Source of the DNA: Alitta virens
Lineage: Eukaryota; Annelida; Polychaeta; Phyllodocida; Nereididae
NCBI GenBank assembly: GCA_932294295.1
Contig: OW028582.1
Coordinates: forward strand, 35,629,204-35,693,203
DNA length: 64,000 bases
Direction: 5' to 3'
The translations under genes and the position numbers were made by a program. Shown one piece after another: positions 1 through 12,467 of this stretch. The notes below the pieces were generated by a model. That model ran no database searches, had not been told where the DNA came from, and saw only the letters and a list, made by a program, of their open reading frames with translations. Positions within the stretch are counted from its first letter, which is position 1, and the number at the start of each line of letters is the position of its first letter.

Positions 1-394
1 AAATTATTAGGCTGGGTGTAATGTTAATGAAGTATTTTGTATTGTTTTTTTCTGTTTTTTTTTTTTTTTTCGGAGCTTGCATTCTTTGGTTATGGTATTA
101 AGGGAATTGACAAAATTATATCAGTTTACTGATTGGAATAAGGTACAGCATTAAAGGTGAAATAACAATACTTTACATAATCAAATATTATTTAAATATA
201 TTAATTTGTGCATAATCATCAAAATAAGCTCTGACAACTGTTCATTATGGCTTGTTACAGAAGATACCCAACAATGAAGTTGGGAAGGTTCAATAAAAAT
301 GTTGACTTTATATTTTATTGTTGTGTTTCAGTTTTTACCTATAATCCTCACACGCCTGTTCATCAAATAACAATACTTAAAATAATTTAATGGC
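1..394. other. AT-rich flank with no coding signal
   Basis: No conserved coding segment seen. A plus-strand AATAAAA at about 291-297 followed by T/G-rich sequence could be the poly(A) site of a plus-strand gene ending just left of the window; this is speculative. Confidence 0.3.
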
Positions 395-402
395 ATTTAT
401 TG
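395..402 (-). terminator. Candidate METTL3 polyadenylation signal
   Basis: On the minus strand an AATAAA hexamer lies at 401-396, about 105 nt past the METTL3 stop codon. This is a plausible short 3' UTR. A second AATAAA-like site lies further on near 320. Position and hexamer only; no cleavage evidence. Confidence 0.4.
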
Positions 403-506
403 ACTATATATGTATTACATGATATTTATGAGATTCTATGTTAATGTACAAGATGAAAAATGCGATGAATATTCAGTAATTTCTGATATAGTTTTTGAAA
501 ATGATT

Positions 507-3500
507 TTAATTAGTTTGGCCCATGACGTAACCATTGGGATACCTCTTCTTGAATCTTCTCACGACGTCGGGTTCTAGAAGGCGTACTCCATCCAACTGG
601 TTACCGAGGGTTACCCTAAAAGATATGACAACATTGTGAATTAGTTTCGTCAAAAAGTGGAACATTCCTGATGTTAGCGATTAGAGTTGTGCTGCTTTAT
701 TATACACGGTTTCTCTGTTACTGAACCAAAATTTAGCTAGTACACATGCCAAGCTGCCCATGGCAGATCTAGTGATGAGATGTCTTAGGAGTCAACACTA
801 TGAATTAAAAATGTATCCCATTCATGGGGTATTTTCCTTTGTTGTTATCATACAGTAGTACTGCATGGCACCACCATTTTAATGTCTTATTAGTAATACA
901 TCAACAATTATAATCTACTGCCTAATATGGATGACTCGAGTGGCCCCCAACTGGACCACTTAGTACATTACTTTAAAGTAATGGGAAACTATACCAGAGG
1001 GCACTGCAACCTCAGCAGATAACTTTAGAACAATGGAATGATGTCACCCTCCATTGTAACAAAAAATGACATCATTAAATAGAAGACAACAAGCAATGGA
1101 TATCAGCTTCAGTGTCAGAAATTAACGTCTGGCAATTCTCTCCAGTGGTTGGCTCAAGAGTTAGTTGCTGGAGCATGGACATTTAATGCATGTGCGACAA
1201 CTAGAATTCTTAAGACTTACCAGTTGGGCTGGGCATTGTGCGGTCTGCCAAATAATTCAATTTTTCTTGTTCCTGGAGATAATCGTTCGATGATACCGTA
1301 GATTTCATCAGGCTTGTGACTGGTGGCTCTGACCTGCAATTAAAATTCACCTTTTGTTAACTTTAGAAACTTGTGACGAGTCACAACCTTAATATAATGA
1401 GCAAAATAAAGACATGCAGAATTACATACTAGTTCCTGGGTTCCATTTAAAAAAGAGGGGGTGGACCTTAAAACTTTTAGACCCCTGCACCCCCGATATC
1501 TGGTTTTTAACCTAATTTATATTGCCTTAAGCCGGAGGCAACATTGTGCAGCAAAGGACACACACACAATTTACTATTTGCTTACAACAGCCAATAATGC
1601 TCCATTTACATTTAAAAAACTTATTGCTTTGATGCATCACATAGGTGACCTGATACAATAGTTAAATAAATACATACCTCTGCTACGATTACATCACAAT
1701 CTAGACCTCTGTTGATATTTTTTGGGTTCCCTTTGACGCCAACCTGTGAAAAACAATTAAAAGAATGTGAAATGAAGTGACATATTTCTATCTATGGTTT
1801 AAAATAGTACTGCGATAATGCAGGCATCTAAAATAAGTAAGCTGTTTGTAATTGAGGACTGAGGAGCAGCTTGCGCACGATACTGATACACCTGGTTGGT
1901 GGGGTCTTGTGTTTTTCCCCAACAAAGACACCATTTAAGAAGCACAAGTGCACCACTTATGAAAATCCCATGCAAGCAGTAGGCTAATAGTCTCTTTGTT
2001 ACTGATAGAGGGAGCCACCTGCACAACTGCATCCACTGTTTAATGACACAATCATACAATCAAGTGATTGAGTGAAGTTGATGCCACCACATTTTAAATG
2101 TGACTTCATCACTCAATGACTAGATTGTCTAATAGATGATATGATCGAACAATGGTTGGACTGTTTGCCTGTGTTAATCAGGGTTGGTAAAAATCAAGAT
2201 TTTTATTTTTATTTTTTAAGTTAAATCGGATTTTTTTTTTTTTATGATGCAATTAGGGCCTAAGTACTGTTTAGCATCAGCCAATTGTTAACATTAATTT
2301 TTCCAGCATTCCTTCGTAAAACATACTAAACTGTGCTCTAAAAATTAACAGAGTTAAAAAAAATAGACTTATTGAACAACTTGGGATTTTCAAGAAAATC
2401 TACTTTAAAAAATCAAGGTATATTCAAATAAATCATGCTTTGAGTTGTAAAAAAAAAAAATCTAGTTTCCAACCGAAAAAAAAAATAGATCAAAATTGTT
2501 GATTTTTAAATTTTTTTGCCTTGATTTAAATCGTGATTTTCTGCCAACCCTTGTGTTATTTATGTCTCCGAGATGCCCATGACATATAAGATGCGATTTA
2601 ATTCACTCACTAAACAATGTTCTTTTCCATGGTTCAACCAATGTCCAGTTCTGCCTGTTCTGATGATTCTCTGAAGCTGGTTAGTTTTGACCCAAATCAA
2701 CTCATCTATTCTCTCATATCTAAAAGAATAATCAATGAGAAATATCAGTTATGGATATTGCTCTCACAAATTAATTAACATACATTTTTTTTATTGCAAC
2801 TTACCCCCATAATTTCAAACACTCTCTTCCCAATTCCATTGCACTGAAGAGGAAAAAAGGGAAGGACCAGAAACAGATTAATGAAATTGCAAAATACAAA
2901 AAACGGTTTTACAATTCACCATCAAAAATGACTTTTAAAAACACAACTTGCTCGGAAATACATTTACAGACAATTTAACTGGACCCCTGATAAATTATAT
3001 TAAGAGATAATTTAATTACCTGGACCCTGCCAGCTCCTGCTATAACTATTGCATTCAAAACAAGAGCACCGCAAATGGGCATTTTCTACTTGATGCACTC
3101 ATGTTAATGATCAAAACAGCAGAAGTTTTAACAAGGGATTCTTGATTTATTACACATGGGAAATGTTTTAAAAAAAATTTGGAAATACATTAGGAAGTAA
3201 TTCAATAGGAGCTCAATTACAAATGTGCTATTATGGTATTCAATGATCTTGCAATTGGTATTACGGTATTCAATGATCTTGCAATTGGAGGACAGTGTTC
3301 CAGCTAGGCTATTTTAGCATGCCTGATTTTGTCAGCGCCATACCCGATTTGTCAGCGCCATGCCTGATTTTGTCAGCGCCATGCCTAATTTTGTCAGCAC
3401 CATGCCCACAATTAAGTGAAGACCTTTTTTTCTTTTGCTTTTCAACTAGCTGGGTGTCTTATATGAGTCTATTTAGGCGCCCTAATATTCTTGTGCGACA

Positions 3501-6500
3501 TCCCCAATTCAAATCCTAGCTGGAACAGGGGTATCTATGTATTCTATGAATCTAAGCATCCTATATGGAAGTGCTCATTCATCAGAGGCATGGTTCAATG
3601 ACAATCCACTAGTACAATCATCATCCCTTAAATAAAAAAAAGTCTACTCACCGTCCTGTGACCCACAAAAAGACATAGCCATGGTCCTGCAGCATCGGTA
3701 CTTGTAGTTTTCTCATCTCTTCATCACTCATTGTTCCGTATGGAAGTTCCATATGAATATCCCATGGAGGGTCCGCCATAATTACTGAAAATTTCCCGAG
3801 CACCTCGATATCCAGGTATCGCATGTCACATTGGACCCACTGGAATTATCAAGCACAGCTGATTAATATTCAATGTCTGCAGTACCTTAAATGGCCATCA
3901 GCAGGGTAGCGGGCTTTAATAGTGACACCAAGTAGCCAAGGGACGGATACGAAACATTCTGTCAATAATGTAGGACCTGACAGATAGTAGTGTAATTCTT
4001 TGACCTGAGTTTGACCTGTTCCATTTAAAAATGTGGTGAGGTTGTGGACCTGAAGATTTTCAGACACCCCATCCCCCTCTTTTTCCAAATTAAGATATTA
4101 AAAAAATATTGGTCAACCAACCCTTTTTTCTTTTGGAGAACCCCCGCTTTTCAAAAACCTTCCTGTCCGCCCCCACCCCACACTTTTAAATGGAACAGCC
4201 CTAACTAACCTTTGATATTTTTAGCAAGAACTCCAATATATGTAGCTGATGGCCACCTGTTATATAATAATAGTTTCCAGTGACTTAGAATTTTAAGTGC
4301 GGCTAATAAAAAATGCTTTACTTTAACATAGAAACCGAAAAAAACCAAGCCCACCTGTGGAGGAAACAGTGTAGTAGACCCATCAGTACTGAACGCCCTT
4401 TTAAGGGCAGGCACTTCCATTTTTGGCATGACTTTGTAAGAGGCTAGCGCTGTGTCTGGATAGTCAATTTCGTAATGGACATATTTGCAAGTGTCCATAT
4501 GGAAGCATGTGTTGAGGAAGGAACAATCTCCCAGGGATTCTGCAAAATAATAGAATGAATAAATGATTATTTCAGAAATTTGTGGAAATATAAAAAGTTT
4601 ATAGGAGGATTTTGTCCACTTTTTATGGTAAATTATTGATATCTCTGATTGTACATAATACACAACAAATACCATCATACAAAAGTAAGCAAATATAAAT
4701 TGCAGTAAATTTATCTCTGACATCCAACATACCATCAGTGTGTTTGTGAATAATTTTCTTGAAGTGCAGCTTTTCACAAAGTTGTCCACTATTGTTTGAT
4801 CTAATACAATCTTCTCTCGTCCCATACTGACAAAATCCTTGTACTTGCGCCCCTGAATGAAAATGATTGATTACAATATGAGTTTCCAAGCATGAACAAG
4901 GTGAAAATTATCTTGAAACTATACAAAAAAGCATTAAAAAAGTTAAAGCAATTTATACCTCCTTGTGATTTGAATTTTTCTACAAGCGATTGTTCCTGAA
5001 AATAAGAGATACCACATTGATGTAAAAGCTGTTGTAAACAGCCAAATGGTTCTAAAATGTAAAATAAATTTTCATAGGGGTATATAAAACATTTTTTCAC
5101 ACGGGTACATTACCTTGGCAGTGGGCTGACTTAGTAAAAGCTGGATTTCCTCCAATAATTTCTTATTTTCTCTTTCTTTGGCTGAATTCATGGACAATAG
5201 AGACTGAAATAAAGAGATTATTACCATCATGCACTTAGCAGAAATCTACAAAGATGACAAAGCATAACTGGTTGGATATATATCTATTAGAGCTAGGAAT
5301 TGGTTAAATTTTTGTAATCGATTAATCGGGGCTTCTGGCAACCGATTATCGATGATAATCAATTATATGGTAACCCACACAAAGTGTTAATGCTGTGCTA
5401 CTTCAATGAAATAGGTCTTTTTTTTATACCAAAATCGATCAATTTTTATATGAAACATTAGTACATGCAGTTCAGTCCAGGTGGCAGCACTTGACAACCG
5501 CGGCCACCTGGCAGATTTTCGCGGCAAAACAGGCGATAATATAGTTATCGAGGTTACAAATCAATAATCGAGAATCGAATTTTTTCAGATTTTCGATTCG
5601 ATTAATCAATAATCGTCGATAATCGCCGCGCCTTAATATCTATCTATCATTGAGAAATAGAAAGATTGAAGACAGACAAAAAAAAAAATCACACTCACAA
5701 GTCTTTCTTGCGAGGAACACAACTTAGTAAAATTATGGAAATTTCTATTGGCAAAAACTGATAATTTCAGAATCAAGTGTTTACATTAAAAATATTGAAA
5801 TATTTTACTTTTACCAAGTTCTCACCTCAACAGAATCATCTGGGGCTTTAGTTATGTTACTTGTCTTCTTTATTGGTTTCACAAATGCTGACGGTGGTTC
5901 TTCAAATTCTGGCTCACTGAAGAAAAAACACATCATTAACATTCATACATGAAAAAAAAAACTAGTCTAGAGCAAATTTGAAATGTCATTTCCATAGAGA
6001 AAAAAAAACAGATTGTTGATATTAAATCATCAAATCAAACCTTTTCAACTTCTTAGAAGGCGGTTCCTCATTTTCTTCATTGACAGCAGATAACTGGAAG
6101 TGTAAAATAAATAAAGGTCTAAATGATAAACAATTAACTTGTTTCAATGAAATGGAGAGAATATGCAGTGGAACTCTGTGGTAAAAATGTTACATAATTG
6201 GTAATTAGACTTGCTCACCAATAAAGGGAAAATAAAACTCAATGGAATGTAGACTGATATAACAGAATTCTTCCATTTCATGCATTACCTTTGAATGGTC
6301 TGCTGAAGTAATTTCTAATATCTTCTCTCCAGTTTTTTCTTCTGTGCATTTCAATCTGTAAAAGCATACCAAAAAAATCACACTCCATAAGTATATGGCA
6401 TCCTCCATTATAAATAATCACCTATATTGTCATAATGCTTACGTTACAAGCTGCTGGGCGGAGAACTTTTCCAGGAGATCCTCAACTGCTGATGGAGGTA

Positions 6501-9500
6501 TTTCTTTTTCCAACTCTTTGCCCACATGCATAACAAGAAATGACGCAAGTATTGGGAAGTTGAGTGTGACATCACTGAGGTACATCTGCATCTCCCGCTC
6601 TATGTCTGCAAGAGTCTTTGAATCTACTTTAACTTTTGGGGCGGCAGACGGTGCTTCAGGTGCTTTTGGTAGACTGGACGATGACTCTGATTTTCCCGTA
6701 AGGCGAGCTGCAGGACTGCTACGAGCTACAACATCTGCAACAATTGTACAAATGTAACATAGAATTTTAAGCTTATAGCCCACAGACCTATTGTCACGCT
6801 TAATAGAGCGTGACAATGATTAGCAGTGCTATTCCTCTAATCCAATAGCTGTTACGGCTGAGTTTTAATGTATTAAAGTATTAAAAAGGGTGTTCCCGCC
6901 CTTCTGACCATGTGACCGCGTCTACGGTCATGCGCGACAGAGCGCTAGTTGTCATTCCTCTATCAGACGTCCCATAAGTAAGGATCTGAGGGGAGGTGGG
7001 TGGGAAAATCTGGTAATAGGTCTGTGGGCTATAAGCTCACAGAGATAGGTCCTATCCCCCTGGGGGGGGGGGGGGGGGGAGACCTTAACTCTATGTCGCT
7101 TAAGCCCACAGACCTATTGTCACGCTTAATAGAGCGTGACAATGATTAGCAGTGCAGATTCCCAAAGTGGAGGAGGGAGAGCCTGAGGCTGTATCCTTCC
7201 AGGATTAAAATTGTGGTCAAGGGCGAGATAAAACAGAGTGGCAGTGTATGACCTGTGGGACCTGGACTAAAAGCACTCCACTGAACTCTCTTCCCCCTCC
7301 TTGTTGAGGATTCTCAGTTGAAGGGATGGAGAAACAGTATAATCTGACTGAAGGGAGAATGTATGTCTGAGCTCCCTCAGTGTAAAATTGTGGAACCTGT
7401 ATGATTTATATCCGATCATAAGCAGGTTGTAAAAAACAAAATAAAACCCCAATGGGAATAATAATAAAAGCCGGAGGGTTGAAGTAGCCTCAGAAATTGG
7501 CGACCTGTTTCCTGGCCACTACAGGGTGCATGCGGTGTTGACCATCCGGTTGCAGCCTGACATCCGCCAGGTAAAAAGGAGGTGAAGGTAGAATGGTTGG
7601 TCCAGGTGCCTGCCTGGATGATATCCTCTACCGAGTGGGCACCTTCGTGAAAGGCCCATGAAGTGCTCATTCTTCTGACTTGATGGGCTGTAACGTGAAG
7701 TTCTGGCCTATGTTGATGCGTGAAGCGGACACAGGTCTTGATCCAGGAGGCGACAGTCTGGGAGGATGGATGACCGTCGCCTCTTACTTTCAGGAATAGT
7801 CTGGACTTGGGTGATGGGCCACCCGTGAAGACCAAGTACTTCCTGACCATTCGTACAGGGCAGAGGAGTCTGTCCTCTGCATCTCGGCCTGAGAAGGGTT
7901 CCTAGGCCGGAATAAAAAATGGAGCTGGGTTCATTCCAGGGATTGAGGTCATGGCTAGGAACCCTGGGACCGTCCTCACGAACATGCCGTCTTGGGAGAA
8001 GATGAGATCTCGTGGGTTTCGTGAGAACGCCTGTATCTCGCCACGTCTGCCAGATGATGCTAGTGCGAGCAGAAAACAGTTTTCCAGGTGCACCTAATTC
8101 TGTGAGCCTGGGAGTCCCATTTAGGTGGTTCAAAGTCCTCTGATCGGAGGATTCGGAAGACTCTGGCTAAGTCCCACTCCGGGACCCGAGGTCATTCTGG
8201 TGTGCGCGAAGCAGAGAACGACTTGATGAGTTGCGAGAGGCATGGATGTAGGGAGACTGGTATCCCATCGACGGCCCCTAAGGTGGAGGCGATCGATGAC
8301 CTGTAATTGGCGATTGTCTTCGTGGCTAGTTTCTTCACCTCGAAGAGGTCGACTAAGAAGTCTGCTAGTTGTTGAACAAAGGCTTCGGTCGGATCGAAAT
8401 CTCTCTCTGTACACATTGAGTAAAAGGTGCTCCAGTGAGATTGATACAGTCGGAGGGAAGATGCCCTGCGGCGTAATGGGCAACAGTTCCCGAAAATCCA
8501 TCCTGTCGGAATCTATCCCTGAGAGTGGCCACATGTGTAGGTTTAGCAGCCCTGGGTTTTGATGGTAAATGTATGATGTTGGCTGTTTGAGAAGATGGTG
8601 CCACTGTGGGATTTGCAGAGGGTAGTGGTAAAGCAGATTGCCGATTTCTGGGAACCATGTCTGGTTCGGCCAGAAAGGAGCTATCAGGAGTAACTTCATG
8701 GGTGAATGGCGAAGTTTCCTCAGGACCTCTGGTAGAAGTTTGGTTGGGGGGAATGTGTATGCTATCTCTTCCTCCCACTCTATTGACATAGCATCTATTT
8801 TCCATGCCAAGGGATCTGGGTATGGGCTGACATACTTCGGTAACTGATTGTTGAAGCGTGTAGCAAACAGGTCTACTTCCAGATTTAGAAATAACCAATG
8901 AATCCTGGTGAATACTGAGTGGTGTAAGGTCCACTCTGTCCCTAACACCTGTGAGGACCTGGATAGCAGGTCTGCAATTGAGTTGAGGTGACCTGGGAGG
9001 TAAAATGGCAGTAAGGTCACCCCGTTGTTCGAGCACCATAAGAGCATGTCCCTGGTCTCTTTGTATAGAATGCGTGCCCCCCCCCTCGTTCCTGATGTAC
9101 GCAACCGCTGCTGTGTTGTCGCACAGGAGGTGGATGACTTTGTCCTATATCAACGGCTGAAGAGATGCTAAAGCTCGGTGGACAGCTCGTAGCTCTAACA
9201 CGGAGATGTGGAGTAATGACTCCGTGTGAGTCCACTTACCTGACCTCTGGTGGCCTTCGAGGAACGCGCCCCAACCTTGGAGGCTGGCGTCTGTCGACAT
9301 GGTTATGTCAGGCAGGGGAGTGTGTAGAGGGACTCCAGCTGCCAAACGTTGTGTGTCTTTCCACCATGTGAGTGCTTGATGAAACACTGGTTGCAGTAGG
9401 ATCACCTGGTCTATCGATTCTCTCAAGTTGGGAACCCAGGCTTTCACATAGAGTTGTAGAGGTCTTATTTGCAGTCTGCCTAGTTTGACAAACTGGGAAG

Positions 9501-12467
9501 CATGATTCAGTAGGCCCAAGAGTGACAGTAAATGTTGGACTTTTGCTGACTGAGATTTCAGTAGCAATTGTGTAATAGTCAGAAGTTTGGAATTTCCGCT
9601 TGTGTGGGCCGGATCCAAAATTCCTTCAGGTCTATGTCCATGTCAAGGAAGATGAACTGTGTCCGAGGGGTTAGGTCAGATTTCTGTTGGTTTAAAACTA
9701 GTCCTAGGCGGCAGAACAGGTCTAGGACTTGTTGGGTGTGTGCTCGACGATTCGGGGTGAAGGTCCTCGGATCAACCAATCGTCGAGATAGCGGTGGAGT
9801 TGGATACCTCTGGATCTTAGGTGAGCCGATACTGGATCTAGAAGTTTGGTGAATACCCTCGGGGCTATATTCAGACCGAAGCACATGGCCCTGAATTGGT
9901 AGGATTTGCCCTGGATATGAATGTGGAGAAATTTCCGGTATTCTATGGCTAAAGGAATGAGCAGGTATGCATCTGAAAGGTCTATACTTGTTGCCCATTC
10001 CCCCAGTTGTAATTGGCTTCTGATGGAGCGTCTGTCTTCATGTGGAAGTGTGGGCATCGAATGAACTTGTTTAGAGATTTTAGGTCTATGACTGGACGGA
10101 AACCCCCTGACTTCTTGGGAACTGTGAAGAGTTGGGTATAGAAGCCTGGAGATGGGTCTTCTACCACTTCTAGCATCTGCGTGGGACTTGTTGTACAGGC
10201 ACGGACCTGTAGGTTGGCTTGGCAGATTTGCCGCCGTTGGTGTTGCGGGCCCTAAAAGCGGGCTGTCTAGCTGGCTGTTGCCTGAAGTTAGACTGGCGGG
10301 CCGTTGAGGTGTGTGGGTGCTGGGTCGCGATCTGGAGTAGGCCAGCGACCTACATTTGTGCGTTAGGGAGGACACCATGAGGTGTTCCCTTTCTTCTCTT
10401 GCCACTCGTCTGAGTACGTCAGATGTGTCGCCGGAGAGAGAAGGTCTGCCATGACACAGTGGAGATCTCATCGCTGCCCAGGTTTGGGCTCGACGAGGGA
10501 TCTTCATGGCATCTGCCCCTTTGACAAAACTTTCCCTTCTGAGCATCAGGGTAGACATGAAGGCTCCAGTAAGGAAGTCAGTGGTAAACGACAGAGCTTT
10601 CTGTGTTTGCTTCCAGATCGCATCCACTACATCGTGGTCTTGGGCTGGTAGCTTGGACACTTCCTTGATAATATTAGGACTAACTCTGTCAGGAATCAAG
10701 GGTTTACTACCAGGTCGCAGGTAGGAAGACTCTTTTGCAGAAGGCCTGCAGACTGAGCCGACAGGGGGAAGTCGTTTCCTCCATGGTATTTCAGGTTGAA
10801 GTCCTTCACGAACCGAGAACTGGTGGAGGCTTCAGCTGGTAGAATTTCTGGAGTGCAGTGTTGCACATCCGGAATGGAAGAGAAGTGATGGAGAGCTCTG
10901 TCCAGTGAATCCGTCACTCCTCTGGATGGTGGGAAGGATACCAGCGGCTTGTCTGGTGCCTCCGATGTAGCAAGCAATCCCTGGGAAGGACCACTAAGCT
11001 GATGTTGGGGTGGTGGGTCAACGCCTGCCCAGGCTGCACGGGTAGTCCACCTGGTGACCTCGTTGGGGTCGCTATCCTGATCCATATCCATGGATCTGGT
11101 TGGAGAGAGAGCGGAAGTCTCAGACATTGGGCCCAACCGTTCGAATACAGATGACCGTTGACTGGCTGGGAGGTTGGCATGCGGAAAGGAGAACGTGGGT
11201 GACATGTCGGTTCATCCACCAGAACCCTCCTCCCTGCACCATCATGTCGGCGTCGAGGCGATGGAGTCCTACAGCGCGAGGACATGACAGGTCTCACAAT
11301 GATCTAGATTTAGATCTCTTAGTCATGTTTGATTCGTCTAGTCAATTCCCTCAATCTGGGTCTGGAGCTCTTTGGTGATTCCAGCAGTTCAAGGTCACTC
11401 TTCGATTGAGGAACAGCATAGATTTGCAGGCCAGGAGACTTGAAGATAGTCTCCCGCCTAACTGGTGAACATCCCGTAGGCATAGTAGAAAGGGATACCA
11501 CCAAAGGTTGACTAAAACACGGAGTTTTAGGGCCTTCTCTAGTTGGTTGAAGCTGAGAAGCAGTAGTGAAAGTGCAAGTGGCCGGTGTAACCGGCGGCAC
11601 AGGCAACTTTAATGGCGACGTCGAACGTCGGCGACCTGGCATCGGGCATTGGCGAAGCGATTTCCCTGCCTTTAACGTCGCGGCAACCTTAGTTTGCTTA
11701 CCTGATAAGGAGCAAGCTAATATCAGAGTAAATCTCCGGAAATACAGGCTAAAAAGGCTCCTACTTAAAATCTTCCGGAGATGACGTGAAACTCAACCAT
11801 AACAAACAGAGCCGTCCAAACGCGTGCGTCCGCTTGGACGTCTAAGAGAGGAATGACAACTAGCGCTCTGTCACGCATGACCGTAGACGCGGTCACATGG
11901 TCAGAAGGGCGGGAACACCCTTTTTAATACTTCAATACATTAAAACTCAGCCATAACAGCTATTGGATTAGAGGAATAGCACTGCTAATCATTGTCACGC
12001 TCTATTAAGCGTGACAATAGCTCTGTGCTGAAGTGACATAGAGATAGCAAATATCTATAACAACTGTGTCACACAATGCGAATATCTGAATTAATTTAAT
12101 GCTAGCCTAAGGGAATCAAAATGTCCCAAACATGGGAACCAAAAATACCAATTATCGCTCACAAATAAACAATAATACACCTTCACCTAACCTCCAGTGG
12201 CACCACATCTTATGACAGATTATCAACACTGTTACTCCATTAATATCATCTACATCTTAACAATAACGTTTCACCATCAGTTAAACTATTTTTACCTTTA
12301 TTTTCTGTCTCCGTGCTCTGAGAAGCCGGCTCTCCGGTCGAGGAAGAAGACGCGCCGGTAATTCCTGCCACCAAACCTTCCCGCTCCCTTTTTCGCCGCA
12401 ACATCTTTTCTCGCAGACTCTGCTGCTTCGTTTTGATGGCTTGGATGTCGCTCCATGTGTCCTCCAT
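507..12467 (-). CDS. METTL3: METTL3, catalytic subunit of the mRNA N6-adenosine methyltransferase (15 coding exons)
   Basis: Transfers methyl from SAM to adenosine N6 in mRNA, in the nucleus, as a heterodimer with METTL14 (family knowledge). Coding exons on the minus strand: 12467-12296, 6734-6443, 6355-6289, 6093-6041, 5916-5826, 5203-5114, 4995-4959, 4852-4733, 4539-4355, 3839-3652, 2843-2805, 2719-2611, 1743-1678, 1333-1221, 615-507. All junctions are GT-AG and phases are consistent, giving 1,731 nt and 576 aa, close to the usual ~580 aa. The N-terminus [10 protein letters not shown] matches the family leader helix. Two CCCH-type zinc fingers lie at about residues 275-293 and 313-329. The catalytic motif [14 protein letters not shown] has DPPW at 392-395. 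[13 protein letters not shown] and [18 protein letters not shown] are diagnostic of METTL3 rather than METTL14. The C-terminus is [18 protein letters not shown] lysine-rich NLS-like cluster lies near residues 190-194. Start chosen as the only ATG giving the conserved N-terminus. The first intron (5.6 kb) is expanded by a DIRS element. Confidence 0.97.
1437..1497. repeat. Fragment related to the TTCCATTTAAAA MITE
   Basis: GTTCCATTTAAAA followed by a G-rich then C-rich stretch has the same layout as the left half of the MITE at 4,015-4,198. It looks like a solo or truncated copy in a METTL3 intron. Confidence 0.35.
2179..2552. mobile_element. hAT-like MITE in METTL3 intron
   Basis: A 374-bp non-coding element with terminal inverted repeats: CAGGGTTGGTAAAAATCA at the left and the reverse complement of AAGGGTTGGCAGAAAATCA at the right. 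It is flanked by an 8-bp near-duplication, GTGTTAAT (2171-2178) and GTGTTATT (2553-2560). The AGGGTTGG ends and 8-bp duplication are typical of hAT non-autonomous elements. The interior is A/T-rich and self-complementary (AAATC/GATTT runs). No ORF. Confidence 0.7.
3231..3406. repeat. Short tandem repeats (29-bp x2 and ~21-bp x4)
   Basis: A direct repeat of about 29 bp (TATTCAATGATCTTGCAATTGG) occurs twice at about 3,237-3,288. It is followed by about four copies of a 20-21-bp unit resembling ATGCCTGATTTTGTCAGCGC (3,317-3,406). Lies in the METTL3 intron between exons 10 and 11; non-coding. Confidence 0.7.
4015..4198. mobile_element. Small MITE with CTGTTCCATTTAAAA terminal inverted repeats
   Basis: The left end CTGTTCCATTTAAAAATGTGG is mirrored at the right end (reverse complement CTGTTCCATTTAAAAGTGTGG). 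The element is about 185 bp, non-coding, and C-rich near the right end. I could not identify a clean target duplication, so the superfamily is not assigned. Confidence 0.55.
5288..5635. mobile_element. hAT-like MITE (TAGAGCTAGG... ends)
   Basis: A 348-bp element flanked by an exact 8-bp duplication ATATCTAT (5280-5287 and 5636-5643). Degenerate inverted ends TAGAGCTAGG and TAAGGCGCGG recall the TAGGGCTGGGCGAT ends of hAT elements. The body has repeated ATCGATTAATCG-type palindromes. Lies in the METTL3 intron between exons 5 and 6. Confidence 0.65.
7416..8416 (-). pseudogene. DIRS tyrosine recombinase remnant
   Basis: The N-terminal SAM-like part lies at 8,416-8,192 ([16 protein letters not shown]). 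The catalytic part has [12 protein letters not shown] (first Arg) at about 8,060 and [14 protein letters not shown] (HxxR box) with [13 protein letters not shown] (His/Trp region) at 7,850-7,540. Separate frames show frameshifts. The recombinase integrates the circular cDNA in DIRS elements, which explains the lack of a target duplication (family knowledge). Confidence 0.8.
8418..10176 (-). pseudogene. DIRS reverse transcriptase / RNase H / linker remnant
   Basis: RT begins with [20 protein letters not shown], continues after a frame shift near 10,040 with [16 protein letters not shown] and [14 protein letters not shown], and has the catalytic YLDDWLI. Further shifts near 9,755 and 9,600 precede the RNase H part ([28 protein letters not shown]). 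The next open stretch (9,104 downward) carries [16 protein letters not shown] and [11 protein letters not shown], the segment where DIRS elements have their RNase H tail and, in some annotations, a Dam-like adenine methylase. At least three frameshifts are visible. Confidence 0.8.
10200..11297 (-). pseudogene. DIRS gag remnant
   Basis: Two overlapping minus-strand open segments (11,297-10,696 and 10,699 downward) carry a DIRS-type Gag: an acidic and proline-rich N-terminal part, then [19 protein letters not shown], then a helical region around [21 protein letters not shown] stop and frame change near 10,697 split it. Gag assembles the retrotransposon particle (family knowledge). Confidence 0.65.

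Larger units (their letters stand above)
6770..12020 (-). mobile_element. DIRS-like tyrosine-recombinase retrotransposon, decayed, in METTL3 intron 1
   Basis: Inverted terminal repeats of about 185 bp pair 6,788-6,973 with 11,836-12,020. Both begin CTATTGTCACGCTTAATAG and contain the small hairpin GTCACGCT...AGCGTGAC. No target duplication is seen, as expected for DIRS. Inside, in minus orientation (same as METTL3), come gag, RT/RNase H and a tyrosine recombinase, followed by an internal complementary region. At 7,017-7,037 a 21-nt segment is the exact reverse complement of 6,770-6,790, and 7,104-7,157 is a direct copy of the terminal sequence. Multiple frameshifts make this copy inactive. 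A G18 run lies at 7,062-7,079. Confidence 0.9.

Noticed and set aside
507..4853. METTL14 or METTL4 as identity of the minus-strand gene
   Set aside because: DPPW at residues 392-395, the two CCCH fingers and the [10 protein letters not shown]-terminus are specific to METTL3; METTL14 has EPPL.
6395..6757. 120-codon plus-strand frame
   Set aside because: Antisense shadow of METTL3 exon 2, which has conserved splice sites and family sequence on the minus strand.
8242..9852. Plus-strand open frames over the DIRS element
   Set aside because: Antisense to recognisable RT, RNase H and recombinase motifs.
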